Made by a program: the position numbers and the translations under genes
Shown here: positions 1 through 12,600 of the stretch, piece by piece
How positions within the stretch are numbered: the first letter of the stretch is position 1
How the letters are laid out: each line of letters opens with the position of its first letter
From: Mytilus californianus
Taxonomy: Eukaryota > Mollusca > Bivalvia > Mytilida > Mytilidae
DNA: 64,000 nt
Assembly: GCF_021869535.1 (NCBI RefSeq)
Contig: NW_026262712.1
Location: 70,154,100-70,218,099, forward strand
Direction: 5' to 3'
The notes under the pieces: generated by a model
The model's input: only the letters and a program-made list of their open reading frames with translations
What the model was told of the DNA's origin: nothing
Databases searched by the model: none

Positions 1-345
1 AATAACGATTTCCCCATTTTTGCCTATTTAATATCTTGAAAATTGTAACAGATAGATAGAAACGTTAAATAGCACAAATGATCAGCGAGACAAAATCTAC
101 GAAGAAGCTATAATGGCTGAAATCTTCAGTCGACTCGTTATTTGATTTTTTGCCCTTAAATGATAATTTTTGACATTTTTATGCATTTTTTGCCTATTAT
201 CTTGAAAACTATACATAAGTAGAAACTTTACAAAGAAAAAATTATCAGCAGGAGAAGATCTACAAATATGTCAGTTAACTCTTTAATATTATTGTTATTC
301 GCCTTTAATGATGATTTTCACTAAAATGTGGCCATTGTTGAAGAT
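1..345. repeat. Two diverged units of a tandem repeat of about 180 bp, cut by the window start
   Basis: Two successive segments share TTTTTGCCTATT, ATATCTTGAAAA, a TAGAAAC-TTA block, GATCAGC/ATTATCAGC, a GA-rich AAATCTAC block and a closing TTTGCCCTTAAATGAT. The first runs from about 15 and the second from about 188. No coding frame is supported. The array probably continues to the left of the window. Confidence 0.6.
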
Positions 346-1250
346 GCAGGTGAGTGACACATCTAGTTTTGTTTTATCAGCTCTTCAACTTTTGTATTAG
401 GTTTTGGATTTTAAAATGTTTTTGACCATCAGCATCACTGAAAGAGACAGTAGTTGTTGAAATGTGCATCTGGTGCAGTAAACATTCACTATTTTGAAGT
501 AAACTTTTGAAGTAATCTTTAATTTCATTTAGTTATTGCCAAGCAAACCTCTAATTGAAAGTATATCATTGACACATTTTTTCAGGTTAGTAATTAAACA
601 CAATAAAATTTCTCAGCTAATGTCAGATGTTTTCAATTACAAAAATGTAATTTTAAAAAGACATGAACAGAATGTAATGGATTTCAAAATATGAAGAACA
701 GTCTCTTTGACACATTCCCCATTTCCATTCTCAATTTTGTCATCACTCAAGTTTTCTTGAACTAGTATTTCTTGTAGTTATAGAACTTTCCCAAGCATAT
801 GTCTATAATAAAACAACAGAGAGGTATCTTAGTACAAAAATAAGGTTTCCAGGCTCTGGCATTTTTATAATTTGCTTGACGTGACTATCGGTAAAGAAAA
901 TTGACATCTTTTATTTCAAGCCCAATTGAATTGCAGCAGACAGTTAGAAAATGTGGTCAAATATCCTTCAATACATTTATCAGCAACAACCTTATCCTTT
1001 CAGATATGACCTTGGTTCAAGGATAGATTACACATTTTGGTCGTAGAATGAATTATGCTAGTACTTTCAGCTAAGTTGGTAATTTGTGTTATTAGTCTTT
1101 TTGTTAGATTTTTTTTCTCTTGTGTTTTGTATCGATCTGTGGTGTCGAGATCCCTTTTCAAATGATTTTTACAGTTTGTTCTTTTTTTTGTGCTGTTACA
1201 CCACTGTCCAAGGTTAGGGGAAGGGTTGGGCGCTTGCAAACATGCTAAAC
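346..1250. other. Intergenic, no gene seen; small repeat fragment at 690-746
   Basis: AT-rich sequence without a supported coding frame. Around 690-746 lies a fragment (GTCTCTTTGACACATTCCCC, then ATTTCCATTCTCAATTTTGT) that matches the end of the dispersed repeat also seen at 3655, 36335 and 54468, here in the reverse orientation. Confidence 0.5.
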
Positions 1251-1545
1251 CCAGCAATATTCTTTATGTGGCTGTCCCAAGTCAGGAGCCTATAATTTAG
1301 TGGTTATCGTCGGTTTTTCGTACATGTTTTGTACATAAACTAGGTCGTTGGTATTTTTATTTGAATTGTTTGACATTTTGCCATATCGGGAACTTTTATA
1401 CCTTGCTATTCGGTATCGGCTTTTCTCACTGTTTTTGGAGGCTTTACGGTGACCCATAAATGTTAATATCTACATTATTTGGTCTGATGGATAGTTGTCT
1501 CATAGGTGATCATACCACTTCTTTATTTATTCTTATATAAATTGA
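1205..1545 (-). repeat. Dispersed mussel-type repeat, family A (reverse orientation)
   Basis: This family recurs throughout the window. Diagnostic segments are CCAAGTCAGGAGCC, GGTCGTTGG, TTTGAATTGTTT, GACATTT and, at the far end, GATAGTTGTCTCATAGG followed by GATCATACCAC. Other long copies lie at 4586-4855, 26615-26940 (same orientation) and 44905-45260 (opposite). Fragments occur near 11105, 42548, 53226, 53618, 57400, 58630 and 59071. It has no coding capacity and looks like a short non-autonomous retroelement or similar. Confidence 0.65.
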
Positions 1546-1609
1546 TTCTACACGAGCAATACAAAGATCTACTAAGTTTCAAGTTGAACCAAAACCTTTA
1601 ACCTCATAC

Positions 1610-1645
1610 CAGAGACATATATACACATGTGTATATATGTCTCTG
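1610..1645. repeat. Perfect 36-bp palindrome
   Basis: The 18-base half CAGAGACATATATACACA is followed immediately by its exact reverse complement, with the centre at CATG. It can form a cruciform or hairpin. It sits just before a direct repeat of ACTAAGTTTCAAGTTGA (1569 and 1740) that flanks the minisatellite at 1811. Confidence 0.85.
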
Positions 1646-1810
1646 CTCATACACACTATCACATTTCATAACAGTGATTCGTGATAAAAAGCCTAATTTG
1701 GCATATATTTTAAAAATTTCGCATCATAATGAACATGTGTACTAAGTTTCAAGTTGATGTGACTACATTTTCATGGTAAACTACTTTTACCAAAACAAAA
1801 ACTTTAACCT

Positions 1811-2095
1811 GAAACGCTATATCACGTTTCCATATGCAGTGAAACGCTATATCACGTTTCCATATGCAGTGAAACGCTATATCACGTATCCATATGCAGT
1901 GAAACGCTATATCACGTATCCATATGCAGTGAAACGCTATATCACGTATCCATATGCAGTGAAACGCTATATCACGTTTCCATATGCAGTGAAACGCTAT
2001 ATCACGTTTCCATATGCAGTGAAACGCTATATCACGTTTCCATATGCAGTGAAACGCTATATCATGTTTCCATATGCAGTAAAACGCAAAATCTG
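1811..2095. repeat. 30-bp minisatellite, about nine copies
   Basis: The unit begins GAAACGCTATATCACG and ends TTTCCATATGCAGT, repeated head to tail with few substitutions (TTTCC/TATCC variants). Each unit contains the inverted pair GAAACG...CGTTTC. Because 30 is a multiple of three and the unit lacks stops in two frames, open frames of about 150 codons arise on both strands (1773-2237 plus, 1749-2201 minus). These are judged to be artefacts. Confidence 0.9.
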
Positions 2096-2396
2096 GGTGA
2101 AAAAAAGACAGATCGGCAAACATAATGCTGCCACACCCCAAAAAAAAAAACAACACAAACTCAAGTATCCTAGGCGAGTCATGACAAATAATGATAACCA
2201 ATATTACACTGTATCAAATGAAGTTTATAGTAATTGAAGACAAGCCTATAGTATGTTAGCTTTCGATATGAAATAATGTCATCCTACACTCTAATATCAG
2301 TCGCTGTACTTCGTGAAAGATTTCATACATCAACGTTAAAAAAACAGTACAGGAAGGCTCAAGCTTGTGAAATGCATAGAACAGACTGCAGAACTT

Positions 2397-3592
2397 TTTA
2401 TGCCCCCGCCGTAGCGGAGGGGGCATTAAGTTTTACCCTTGTCCGTCTGTACGTACGTACGTACGTACGTACGTACGTCCGTACGTCCCGAAATTGGTTT
2501 CCGTTCTCTAACTTGAGTTTGCCTCAACCAAATGTTATGAAACTTATACACAATGCTTATTACCACAAAACACAGATCAAGTTTGAATTTTGGTGGCGTC
2601 ACTTTAACCACTCTAGAGTTATGCCCCTTTATAAAAGGAAATATTGCAAAATTTTTAGTTTCCGTTCTCTTACTTAAGTTTGCCTCAACCAAATGTTATG
2701 AAACTTATACACAATGCTTATTACCACAAAACACAGATCAAGTTTGAATTTTGGTGGTGTCACTTCAACCGATCTAGAGTTATGCCCCTTTATAAAAGGA
2801 AAAATTGCAAAATTTTTATTTTCATCTAAATATCAAGTTTATATAATATATTTTTAAAATTGGAGTTTTCTTCCTTTGACCATGATTATAGTTGAATCAA
2901 CTACAATCAATGCTTTATACAATGCAATGTTTAATTTTGACTTCCACTGATAAAACACAGATCAAGTTGAATTTGGGTAGTGTCACTTTAACCATTATTG
3001 AGTTATGCCCCTTTATAAATAGAAAGATTGCAAAATTTTTTAGTTTCCATTCTGTAACTGAAGTTTTCCCCAGCCAAACATTATGAAACCTATACACAAT
3101 ATTCATTACCATAAAACTCAGTAAGGATCAAGTACAATTTTTTTGTTTCAGTTCTCTAACTTGAGTTTGCCTCAACCAAATGTTATGAAACTTATACACA
3201 ATGCTTATTACTACATAATACAGATTAAGTACGAAATAAGGTGGCAACACTTTTACCATTCTAGAGTTATGTCCCTTTATAAACATAAAAATTGTTGAAT
3301 TTTTTAGTTTGTCTCAACCAAATGTTGTAAAACTTATACACAACCGTTCTAGAGTTATGCGTGTTTACAAATAGAAAAATTGCTGAATTTTTAGTTTCTG
3401 TTCTCTACTTAAGTTAGCCTCAACCAAATGTTATGAGACTTACACACAATGCTTATTACCACAAAACTCAAGTTCAAATTTGGGTAGCGTCACTTTTACC
3501 GTTCTTCAGTTATGTCCCTTTATAACTATATGATATGCAAGCGGGGGCATCATCTGTGTCCACATGTGGACACTATCCACATTTATTTTTAG
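2397..3592 (+). repeat. Dispersed element with GC-box hairpin ends and ~170-bp internal tandem units (family G), long copy
   Basis: It starts with the near-palindrome TGCCCCCGCC-GTAGC-GGAGGGGGCA, followed by TTAAGTTTTACCCTTGTCCG and an (ACGT)n tract. Several degenerate internal units follow (GCCTCAACCAAATGTTATGA, TTACCACAAAACACAGATCA, TAGAGTTATGCCCCTTTATA). It ends with GCGGGGGCATCATCTGTGTC plus a GTGTCC...GGACAC inverted pair before CCACATTTATTT. Other copies lie at 41530-42121, 47236-47655 and, reversed and internally deleted, at 24520-24680. No protein frame is supported. Confidence 0.8.
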
Positions 3593-3654
3593 TATGGCCT
3601 CCAACAGTAAATTATCGAATTGATGTTTATCCCGAGGTATAATTATTACATTTA

Positions 3655-4035
3655 TAAATAATAAAATTGAGAATGGAAACGTGGAATGCGTCAAAGAGAC
3701 AACAATCCGACCAAAGAGCAGAAAATAGCCCAAGGCCATCAATGGGTCTTCAACACAGCGAGAAAAATCCCGCTGGCCCGTTAACAATAATGTATACTGG
3801 TTCAGTGAAAATAGACGTCATACTAAACTCCGAAACATATAAATAAACCAAAATAAAAAAAAAACATACAAGACTAACAAAGGCTAGAGATTCCTGAAAT
3901 GGGACTGGCGCAAAAATGCGGCGGGGTTAAACATGTTTTGTGAGATCTCAACCCTCCCCTTATACCTCTAGTCAATGTGGAATAAACAATTAATTAAACA
4001 CACAGCAATACGTACAGAAAAAGTCTACTGAGCAA
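3655..4035 (+). repeat. Dispersed repeat, family B
   Basis: It begins AAAATTGAGAATGGAAACG and contains TCAAAGAGACAACAATCCGA, CAATGGGTCTTCAACACAG, GACGTCATACTAAACTCCGA and, towards the end, GGTTAAACATG with CTCAACCCTCCCCTT. A reversed copy is at about 36055-36335 and another forward copy at 54468-54640. It is noncoding. Confidence 0.7.
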
Positions 4036-4585
4036 AAAGAGTATTAAAAGATGTTAAGGACAGTTCCTAAACTTGTTACCTTGGAATGAAAGTAATATTA
4101 CCGTAAATAGCTGGATGCGAAATATTTATGATAAAATTAAATAAAAGTTGTGGCCAATTTATGTTATCTATACACTGTCCTGAACAAGCATGAACTATTT
4201 GCCACTGGACGTTAAGCAACCAACAATAAACCATGGTATCTATATCCCTGCTGTAAAAGTTTAAGTCCTGGAAATGTGACGTTTTTTGTTTATTTCAGGC
4301 GTAAAAAATATTACGTTGTATGTTTAAATGGCCCTTATTTTGATTAATGATACCGCAAGCTTTTACTTAAATTTAATTTTATTGATTGATTGGTGATTGC
4401 TTTACGCCGCATCAGCACAAAAAGGCTATATCGCGGCAAAACTTTTATTTGAAGTATGCATAGTACTTTCCTCAACTTTATATTTTGAGGAAGCTAACTG
4501 AAAATCTTATTCATTTTTAAGTAGCATAAAGAAGATGCAAACGATGCACTTATTATAAAAACATATCTGTCTTGGTAAAAATAAT

Positions 4586-4855
4586 ATAGTAAGCCTGTAA
4601 TTCGGTGGTTGTCGTTTGTTGCTGTATATCACATTTGTTTTTTCGTTCATTATTTTGTACATATATCAGACCGTTATATTTCTCGTTTGAATTGTTTTAC
4701 ATTTGACATTTCTGGGCCTTTTATAACTGACTATACGGTATGGTTTTAACTCATTGTTGAAGGCCGTACGGTGACCTATGGTTGTTAATTTCTGTGTCAT
4801 TTGGTCTCTTGGATAGAGTTGTCTCATTGGTAATCATACTACATCTTCTTATTTT
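4586..4855 (-). repeat. Dispersed repeat, family A (reverse orientation)
   Basis: It shares AAGCCTGTAATTCGGTGGTT, ACCGTTATATTTCTCGTTTG, GAATTGTTTTACATTTGACA and the end GAGTTGTCTCATTGGTAATC-ATACTACAT with the copy at 1205-1545. Confidence 0.65.
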
Positions 4856-6457
4856 TATAATTATTGCAACCCACCGTCGATTGAATATATGTAGTTTTGG
4901 AGTCAGTAACTTTTTTCAGGATTTCAAATCTACGGATAAAATGTAAAATATTTTTTTATAAAAAGAAGGGAAAAAACTGTCTACACCGAAGATACAAAAA
5001 TAAAAAGATTAAAAAACAATGAAAATATGATTCATCAACCAACGCAGGGAACGACAATATGACAGTAGAAAACTAAAAGTATACCGTTTCATTTTCAAAA
5101 TTCGTATTATGAATGCTTAGTTTTCTTATGTAACCCAGTTAATATTTTCCATTTACTCAGTTCTAGTCTTTGTTGACTTGAATAAGTTGAAACCTGTAAT
5201 GTATAAACCTTACTACCAATGTATCTTAAAAGGGATAACGAGGCTTGCTTTATATACAAAATCAGTAAACAAATGGGTTATTCACTATTAAATCATTTGT
5301 CTTGATTGCAGATGTGCTGCACTCAAATATTTGAATTTTTCTTTTTATCAGTAATATATAATGTCTATATTTACATGTTTACAATTGATAATCAAGAGTT
5401 ATTATCATACGGGTACAAGGGTGCGATAGGATAACTGAATGATTATTGTTTTTGGTAGTTATCCTATATTTGGATTATTTCTGATTTGACGCATTAAAAT
5501 ATAAGAATAATAATAAATCAGGTAAGAAAATGATGTACTAGCAGTAGCCACTTTTATATAGCTATGAGTTTTTAACAAACTATTCGATAACAGGATCTCC
5601 GATTATTACAGGTATCTAAATCTAGAGAAAAGGACGAAGCCCTTGGACAAGTATATAGATAACCCAAGTTCATCACGACCATTAACATTTTGTATAATAT
5701 GTTGGATAAGTATTATTTCCAATTGGCATTTTTATTTCGTCCGAAAAAAAGTCTTTTTTATTTTGCATTTTTAGATGACATGTTATATGAAGAGGTCACA
5801 ATACGACAAGAGTTTTTACCTTATGATAAATAAAATTGCTCTGAATTGCCCCCCCCCCCCCCTCCCCTTTTTTCAAATATTATTTTGCCCACGTGACTAT
5901 CTATAGATGCAAATTAAGTTTTGTCTTTTGTAGCAAAGACCCAATTCAAAATGTCAACAACAACAAAAAGCCTCAGCTTATCAGATCCCAAAAAATAGCC
6001 TTGCATTTGTAAAATTTTGCCACCGGTACTTGTACGTTTGTTGTATGTGGTTTTTTTTCATAATGCCGCGAATAGATTACAGATCAGTACATTTACTCTG
6101 ATTTTTCTTTTGTTCCCACCTCAAACCCTCATGTATTTATGCTTCTTTTTCTTTCCCAGACTCAGCATTGAGTGTTCTTCGCGAAAGTCAATCCAAAAAA
6201 AAGCTTCAAATGGTGCTTTAGTATCTGATTTACCTTAACTGGGTCTATAACACTGCTTGTTTAACGATTCGTCCCCGAGGGTATTAACCCCCGACAAGTA
6301 GTTTGTAGGTTCAGCACTGGTAAGACTTTTTACATACAAACGTTTTGATAAATTAATACCCAATATTGTCCAAATTCACGTTGTATTTTAAGTTTATAAC
6401 TCCCAAAATGTTTAATGCATTTTTGGATTTTCAAAATTTGTTTTCCGATGGCAATTG
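4856..6457. other. Intergenic, no gene seen
   Basis: AT-rich sequence with a poly-C tract near 5850. No frame has coding character. The frame at 6017-6238 is low-complexity and lacks flanking splice signals or family resemblance. Confidence 0.5.
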
Positions 6458-6598
6458 CGGGATAATTTTCTTCGCGGTATATAGTGCTGACATGTGAAAG
6501 TACAGTTATATTATAAATCTTTTACGATTTATTAATAATGACGAGATAATTTTCTTCGCAGTATAGAATGCTGACGTGTGAAAGTACAATTATATTAC
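6458..6598. repeat. Tandem duplication of about 57 bp just upstream of the LolA-like gene
   Basis: Two copies, 6458-6513 and 6542-6598, share GATAATTTTCTTCGC, GTATA, TGCTGAC, GTGAAAGTACA and TTATATTA. They lie 50-190 bases upstream of the first coding exon, in what is probably a 5' intron or promoter-proximal sequence. Confidence 0.75.
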
Positions 6599-6644
6599 AT
6601 AACACCAATTAAAATATGGTTATTGCTATTAACTTGTGTTTTAG

Positions 6645-9600
6645 ATGACGAAGTATGTAGCAGTAGGTTTAGTGGTTCTCTTTGCAAATCTCCAGCAAGT
6701 TTCAGCTAATGTTTTTGGTTTTGATACCTCAGTATGTACATATCACAAAACTTCAGGTCAGTATAATTATCAATCATTTATATAAAACGCAAACCTCAAG
6801 TTACTAACGAGGGGCCTCGATGGCCAAGTAGTCAAAGTAGTTCATCTGCAGTGATCACTAGTCTGTGACACTGAGGCTGCGAGCTCACAATCCGCTCGTG
6901 ACAAGATGCGTTCTACTCTGATCTTAATAATTAATTGATAAGGATTGTCAGCATACTCCGACTTCCTTCACCAATAAAAACTGGTCGCCATGATCTAGCA
7001 AAGCGTGCTGATAAATTGCGTTATTCACCAACAACTAATAAAGCAACCACATTGAATCTAAAGATTAATAGGATATGATATCTTAACAATTCAATATCAT
7101 ATAATTACCATTTAGTCAACTATTCTTTAATTGAGCTTTAAAGTTATTGTTTGTTCTAAATCACACTATAAAAAAATATCCCAAACCTAAAGCACAACGG
7201 TGATGCTTATACAAAAGAACGTTTCGTAATTGCCGCATTGTCATGACAAATTGTGTTTTGAGGAACTGTCCAAATTTTTACTATTTTCTTATGTTTTTCT
7301 CGGTGTATTTGCGCCAATTGGCATTTTATTTCTCAAATAAATCTTTCATTTACGACACAAACCATATTTCATTTGCGTCAATGATACAGGCAAACAGTAT
7401 AAATAATAGATGAAGTCAATTACTAGTAAACCCTCCGAATTTTAAAAGTATATATCAGTTGTTGTTTCAAATTCGATCAACGGATCGATCAGGGGGGAGA
7501 GAGAGCCATTTGAAACATAAAGTTCAATCAAATTCTTTAAACAAATGTGAATTTAGATTCGGCCAACAAACAATTAAAATTTTTAAGTTAAATCATTAAA
7601 CTTTAACATATCAAGTAAATACTTTTATTGGCTTTACAGAAGGTGGACCTATGCCTCAATGGTCAATAGGATACTCTACAGATGTTGAATGGAAGATTTT
7701 AGGAAAAAACACCATAGTCGATGTACAGGAATCCTGGGATCCTATAGACCAAATCAGAAGTATAAAAGCTTCTATAGAAGGAGTCACAATACAAAATATT
7801 ATCAGCGATGAACATACGGAATATTATACTGTCGTCAATAGTGAGTATAAAATCTTATATATACTAGTAGTAAGAATTATACATAGCATGGCGCGTATTA
7901 ACAGGACGAAATATATGATTTTCTCTCATTAATCTAAGGTGGTATGGGAGTATAAAAGAAAAAATGATAAAATTTGTTCATACCTTGCCAAAATGAAGTT
8001 ATATTGTGATATGTTCGAAAATATAATTAAAATTATAGGCTACCGAGCTTTTTTTAAGCTACAGCTAGTGAAAAAAAAATGACACATTGACATTTTGTAT
8101 GGATTATACTGGGAAAACATCATGTGATTGGAAGGTAAACTAAATGATATAACTGTGATATGAAATACGAGAAGATAGCGCTTAAAAAATGCATTCAGAA
8201 TATCAAAAGAAAAGATGAGGTCACTGTACGTTTCTTTCTGCTATAACATAAAACAGAAAAAAATCATATCGATTCCTTTAGAAATTGTACTATTTCAGAG
8301 TTGTCTCCCCTTAATACTCTAATTTAAAAAAAATATGTTAATTCTGACAATTTGTTATAAATAATTATAGCAAAGTAGATAGGTCGTTAGTTGTTAAACT
8401 CTGTGTAGAAAGAACCGAACAATCGTCGAAACTATGTACATGCCAAATTTTCTGTCTTCAGATAAATGTACAGTTACCGATCTAGAAACAGAAATGATAT
8501 TTTTCCCCGATACGTATGGACTGCAATGGTTGAGTATGACTAAAGATTGGTATAAAATCATGCAGCATACAACGGTAGTATGTATGACTATTACTTTATG
8601 GTGAATTCTGTCTATAAACACATGACATTAAAAGCCAGGATTGTAAATAGGTTGTAATCTTGCACGTTTAGGGTTTATTCAATTATGTTTTGGGGTCCTA
8701 TCTATAAGGCTTTCAATTCTAACAAATCTTTCAGCAAGTGAGACAGGGTTTGTCGTTTTCTTTGTCATTTTCCATTCGACATAGCTTCTACTTGTATTAT
8801 ATGTAATCAACAGTGATGTATGACTGAAGGTGTTACATATGACAAGGAATTGTACACGCTTGAGCACCTGGGTTGACCAATGGTTCAGCAGATTTCTACT
8901 ACTTAAACTTTTTCTACTTTTTGCGCCTCTTAATTTTTTTTCTCCTTGATCATGTTCATACCTATTCATATATTTCAGTGTTATTTGTTTCTTCCTACAC
9001 ATCGCTACATTTTCTATTTAAAAATGTGTTTTAAGAGGGATCATTTCCCCATTGATAGAATATGATTTAAATATATTTTTCTAACTTTACAGATTCAAAA
9101 TAGTTCAACAGTTATAAGATCGATAGACGTTGATCATTGGTCATCGTGTCTTTATGTTTTGAATTTTGATGTTACAGCAGAAGTAGATATATATTTTGCA
9201 AGTGAGTACACACAAATAATGCAAGTGAGTACACACAAATAATTCAATTGAGTACACACAAATAATTCAAGATGTTATACACATTGGAAGGGATTTGGTT
9301 TTACTGTAGGAGGCCACTTCTGAAGCTCTATTAATAAAGTTATTCAAATCTACTATTGAATTATTTTCTTCCCGTACTCTAATTCACCGACGCTTTTCCC
9401 GTCTGCAATGATCTTGACTATGACATATCTTGTTGTTAGAAATTCGGCAACCACACAGCGCAAGTGTGAATGGGAAAACCGTAATCAAAGAAAAAGTAAA
9501 CAAAAGTGGAAGGAAGATAGTATTTACCGATTTTGAAAGAAATTTATATACAACCAAATCATTTAACAACTGTTATGGCAAAGTTTGATTAAAAATGGAA

Positions 9601-12600
9601 AGGCATGGAAAATATTGAAGAACACAAATAAAATCGCTCTATCATCTCACATATTTTTCACGTGCTTCATTATTCTGTGTTGATTGTTTTATCAAGGTCA
9701 CGATAGGAAAACTCGGCACAAAAACCCGAAAGTTAATTAGCAGCCGATCAACACTCAGCGAATAAAATATTTTTTTGTCGATTAAACGTTATTGATTCCT
9801 AATAAATATCAAAATAAAACGTGCACAGAGGACTTAGTACTGTATATATGCATGCATTGGTTCAATGATGTCCTTAATTATAATCACCAGGAAGTCGTTT
9901 CACACGACGTTAAAGATCTAACACTCAAACCTCGAAAGAAAAATCACAGTTGAAAAAGAAAATAAACCACAGTACACAAATACATCATAGGGTTGTCAAT
10001 ATTTATTTGTCAAACGCCATCACATTTCTGTCTACAGGAAATACATAGAGTAACATTGAAAACGAATAATCTGAGGAAATTCTACTACAATTATGCATTT
10101 GCAACTGTTCTTGTAAAGTATTTATGTATATAGGAATAAAAATAATCGAAACATCCCGTACCGTCTGGTATCGGAATTTTACACTTAGTCTAGACAGTCG
10201 CATAATTAGTCCCTGATAAAATTGTTTACCAGTGATCCCAGTTCTGGGAAGTTCCAAATGGTTCAATGTGTAAATTAAAGCTTAATTAAATTAACATGCC
10301 CTTTAAGACGTTTAAAGTTGGGTTTATTATTTCCGTTTCTGTTACAGAAAAGTGGGCGTTACCACAAGTTGACCCAAACGTTATGATACCAGTTCGTATT
10401 GAAATACGAGGTAAAATTAATGGAACAGATTCCAACGCTTTCCATGTTATTGGTGATTTGTATAATTTTAATGCATCTCCACCAGCCGATCCACTGAATT
10501 TACAGGTATTTTACATATTAAAAACTTTTAATTTAAGATCTATAGCAAATAACTCTGAAACATCAGGAAACGCCCTGCATATATAAGATGAATTTCACTT
10601 ATTTCGTTTTTATATTACAAACATGTAATTATAAAAAGAGTTTTCAAGTTATGGTATTTTATTCATAAAAATATTCGTGTTTTGTGTCAATGGGTACCAC
10701 TGTGTGTGCATGTCTTCTTTTTTTTTGGTGGGGGGGGGGGGAGGGGGGTTCAAGTTGATCATATAAATTCATAAAAGCATAAAGACGAGCTAAAAGGGCG
10801 ACGGGATATCATGCGCTCTTTACTTACTTATGGTATACATAAGTTTAAAAAAAAACTTGTTTATAACATGTCTTGTTATACCATCCTTTTTATCCATACT
10901 TTGAAATAGATTTAATGCAAAACTACAAGGTATCTTCCCCTTTTTACGACATTAAAAAAAAAGTTGGTATGAAAAACCATATTTGTTTCATTTCTGCAAA
11001 TTTGGTTATACTTCCAAAATAAACTTTGAGATTTTATGATAAAGTTTGGCATATGGGTTTGAGCAATTTTAAAATATCTGTAGGACTGTTGTAAAAGTTT
11101 ATTTTAGTAATCAACATATTTACATAAAAATAACGAGATGTGGTATGGTTGCCAATGAGACAACTATTAACCAAATGACGTAGATGTAAGCAAATATAGG
11201 TGATCGTACGGCCTTCAAAAATGAGTAAAACCCAAACCATACAGTCAGCTGTATAAAATGGTTTAACGTGAATATAATCTGATACTTCACGTCAAACACA
11301 CACATATTAAACCAACATAAACATTTTCGTCATATGGGAAGAATAAAACCATCATGGAAAGGAGACCTAGCAATATGAGAAGATGTCCCATATTTATAAT
11401 CTTGGTTTGAAGATTACTATGAGAAATCATAATATCAAGGTTTTAAAGGACAAGAAACAAACTATTTTTTCAGCCATTCTCTGGTATGTTCTCTTCAATT
11501 CTTCTGTCAATTATACGTGGTATCTTCTTACGACGCACAGGGAAGTGTGGTCAAATTTTTCGATTCATGCACAAAAAACTATTTTGTAAACTATCTTGTT
11601 TGAAATTTCTCCGTGATTTTATGTTTTTCTATTCCCAATCAGTTTTCCACATTAAGATAGGCAATCACATCAAAGGGACATATGCTCATTTTAATACATT
11701 CTTGTATTGGTTGTGTTGTGACGTTACCCACGATATTGCGTCTCAATTGGTAACATCAACATTTGACGTTTTACGCAGATAATCGAGGATATATTTTTTT
11801 TCTGCCCATCAATATGGATACTTCCAAATGTTTGGTTGTGCTGACTATGCATAAAATATTTCCCACTGGAAGTTACGCAAGCAACAAACAACACGATATA
11901 TATGTATTTGAGTAAGATAATAGGTCTATATAAAATTAGAAGATGTTGTATGATTGCCAATGAGATCACTCTCTACCTGAAACCAAATACCATAGAACGT
12001 AATAACAAGTCCATATTGATAGAACTTTAGTAGGTTTTTCTATATGAATGGGATTTTGAATATCAGTTTTTCAAAAGTCAATAAAACCACACATTTACCT
12101 CATCAAAAGACAGTAATTGTATAATATTTCCCCATTTAAATCCGAGAAGAAGGAAGAAGATATCCATTGGCTTTAATAAAAACAAAAAAGTGTGTGTGGG
12201 ATTACAAGTTAAAATGGTCTGACTTAAAAGGTACATTTTACTTCTTTTAATAACGGAACAATTAAATTAAGAAATAAAACGATTGTCAGAAAAAAATCTT
12301 TATATTCATCCCGTATGCTTGGAATGTCGTAGCTTTGTATGATATCGAGGTGTAACTCATCAGGCACAACAGTTTTATTTTTACTTTCAATTTCTATTCA
12401 TATGAGTAGTATTGCAGAAAAATAACAAATCGCATTTTTACGCCTCACAAATTTGAAAATGAATGGCTAATTTGTTATCCTCTCGTAATACAGCCTTTTC
12501 ACAACTTTAGAACCTCGGCTAAATGAACAACCCCAGTCATCGGAAATATTTCTGTTATAGTTTGTGGTCTTATTGATACTATTACTACTCATAACCTATA

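Noticed and set aside
1811-2095. CRISPR-like array
   Set aside because: The units are contiguous with no unique spacers, and the window is eukaryotic.
1749-2237. Overlapping open frames of about 150 codons on both strands
   Set aside because: They are produced by a 30-bp repeat without stops in two frames; they have no independent coding signal.
2276-3112. Several short frames on both strands
   Set aside because: They fall inside the family G dispersed element and recur as matching frames at 41665-42029, so they reflect the repeat and not genes.
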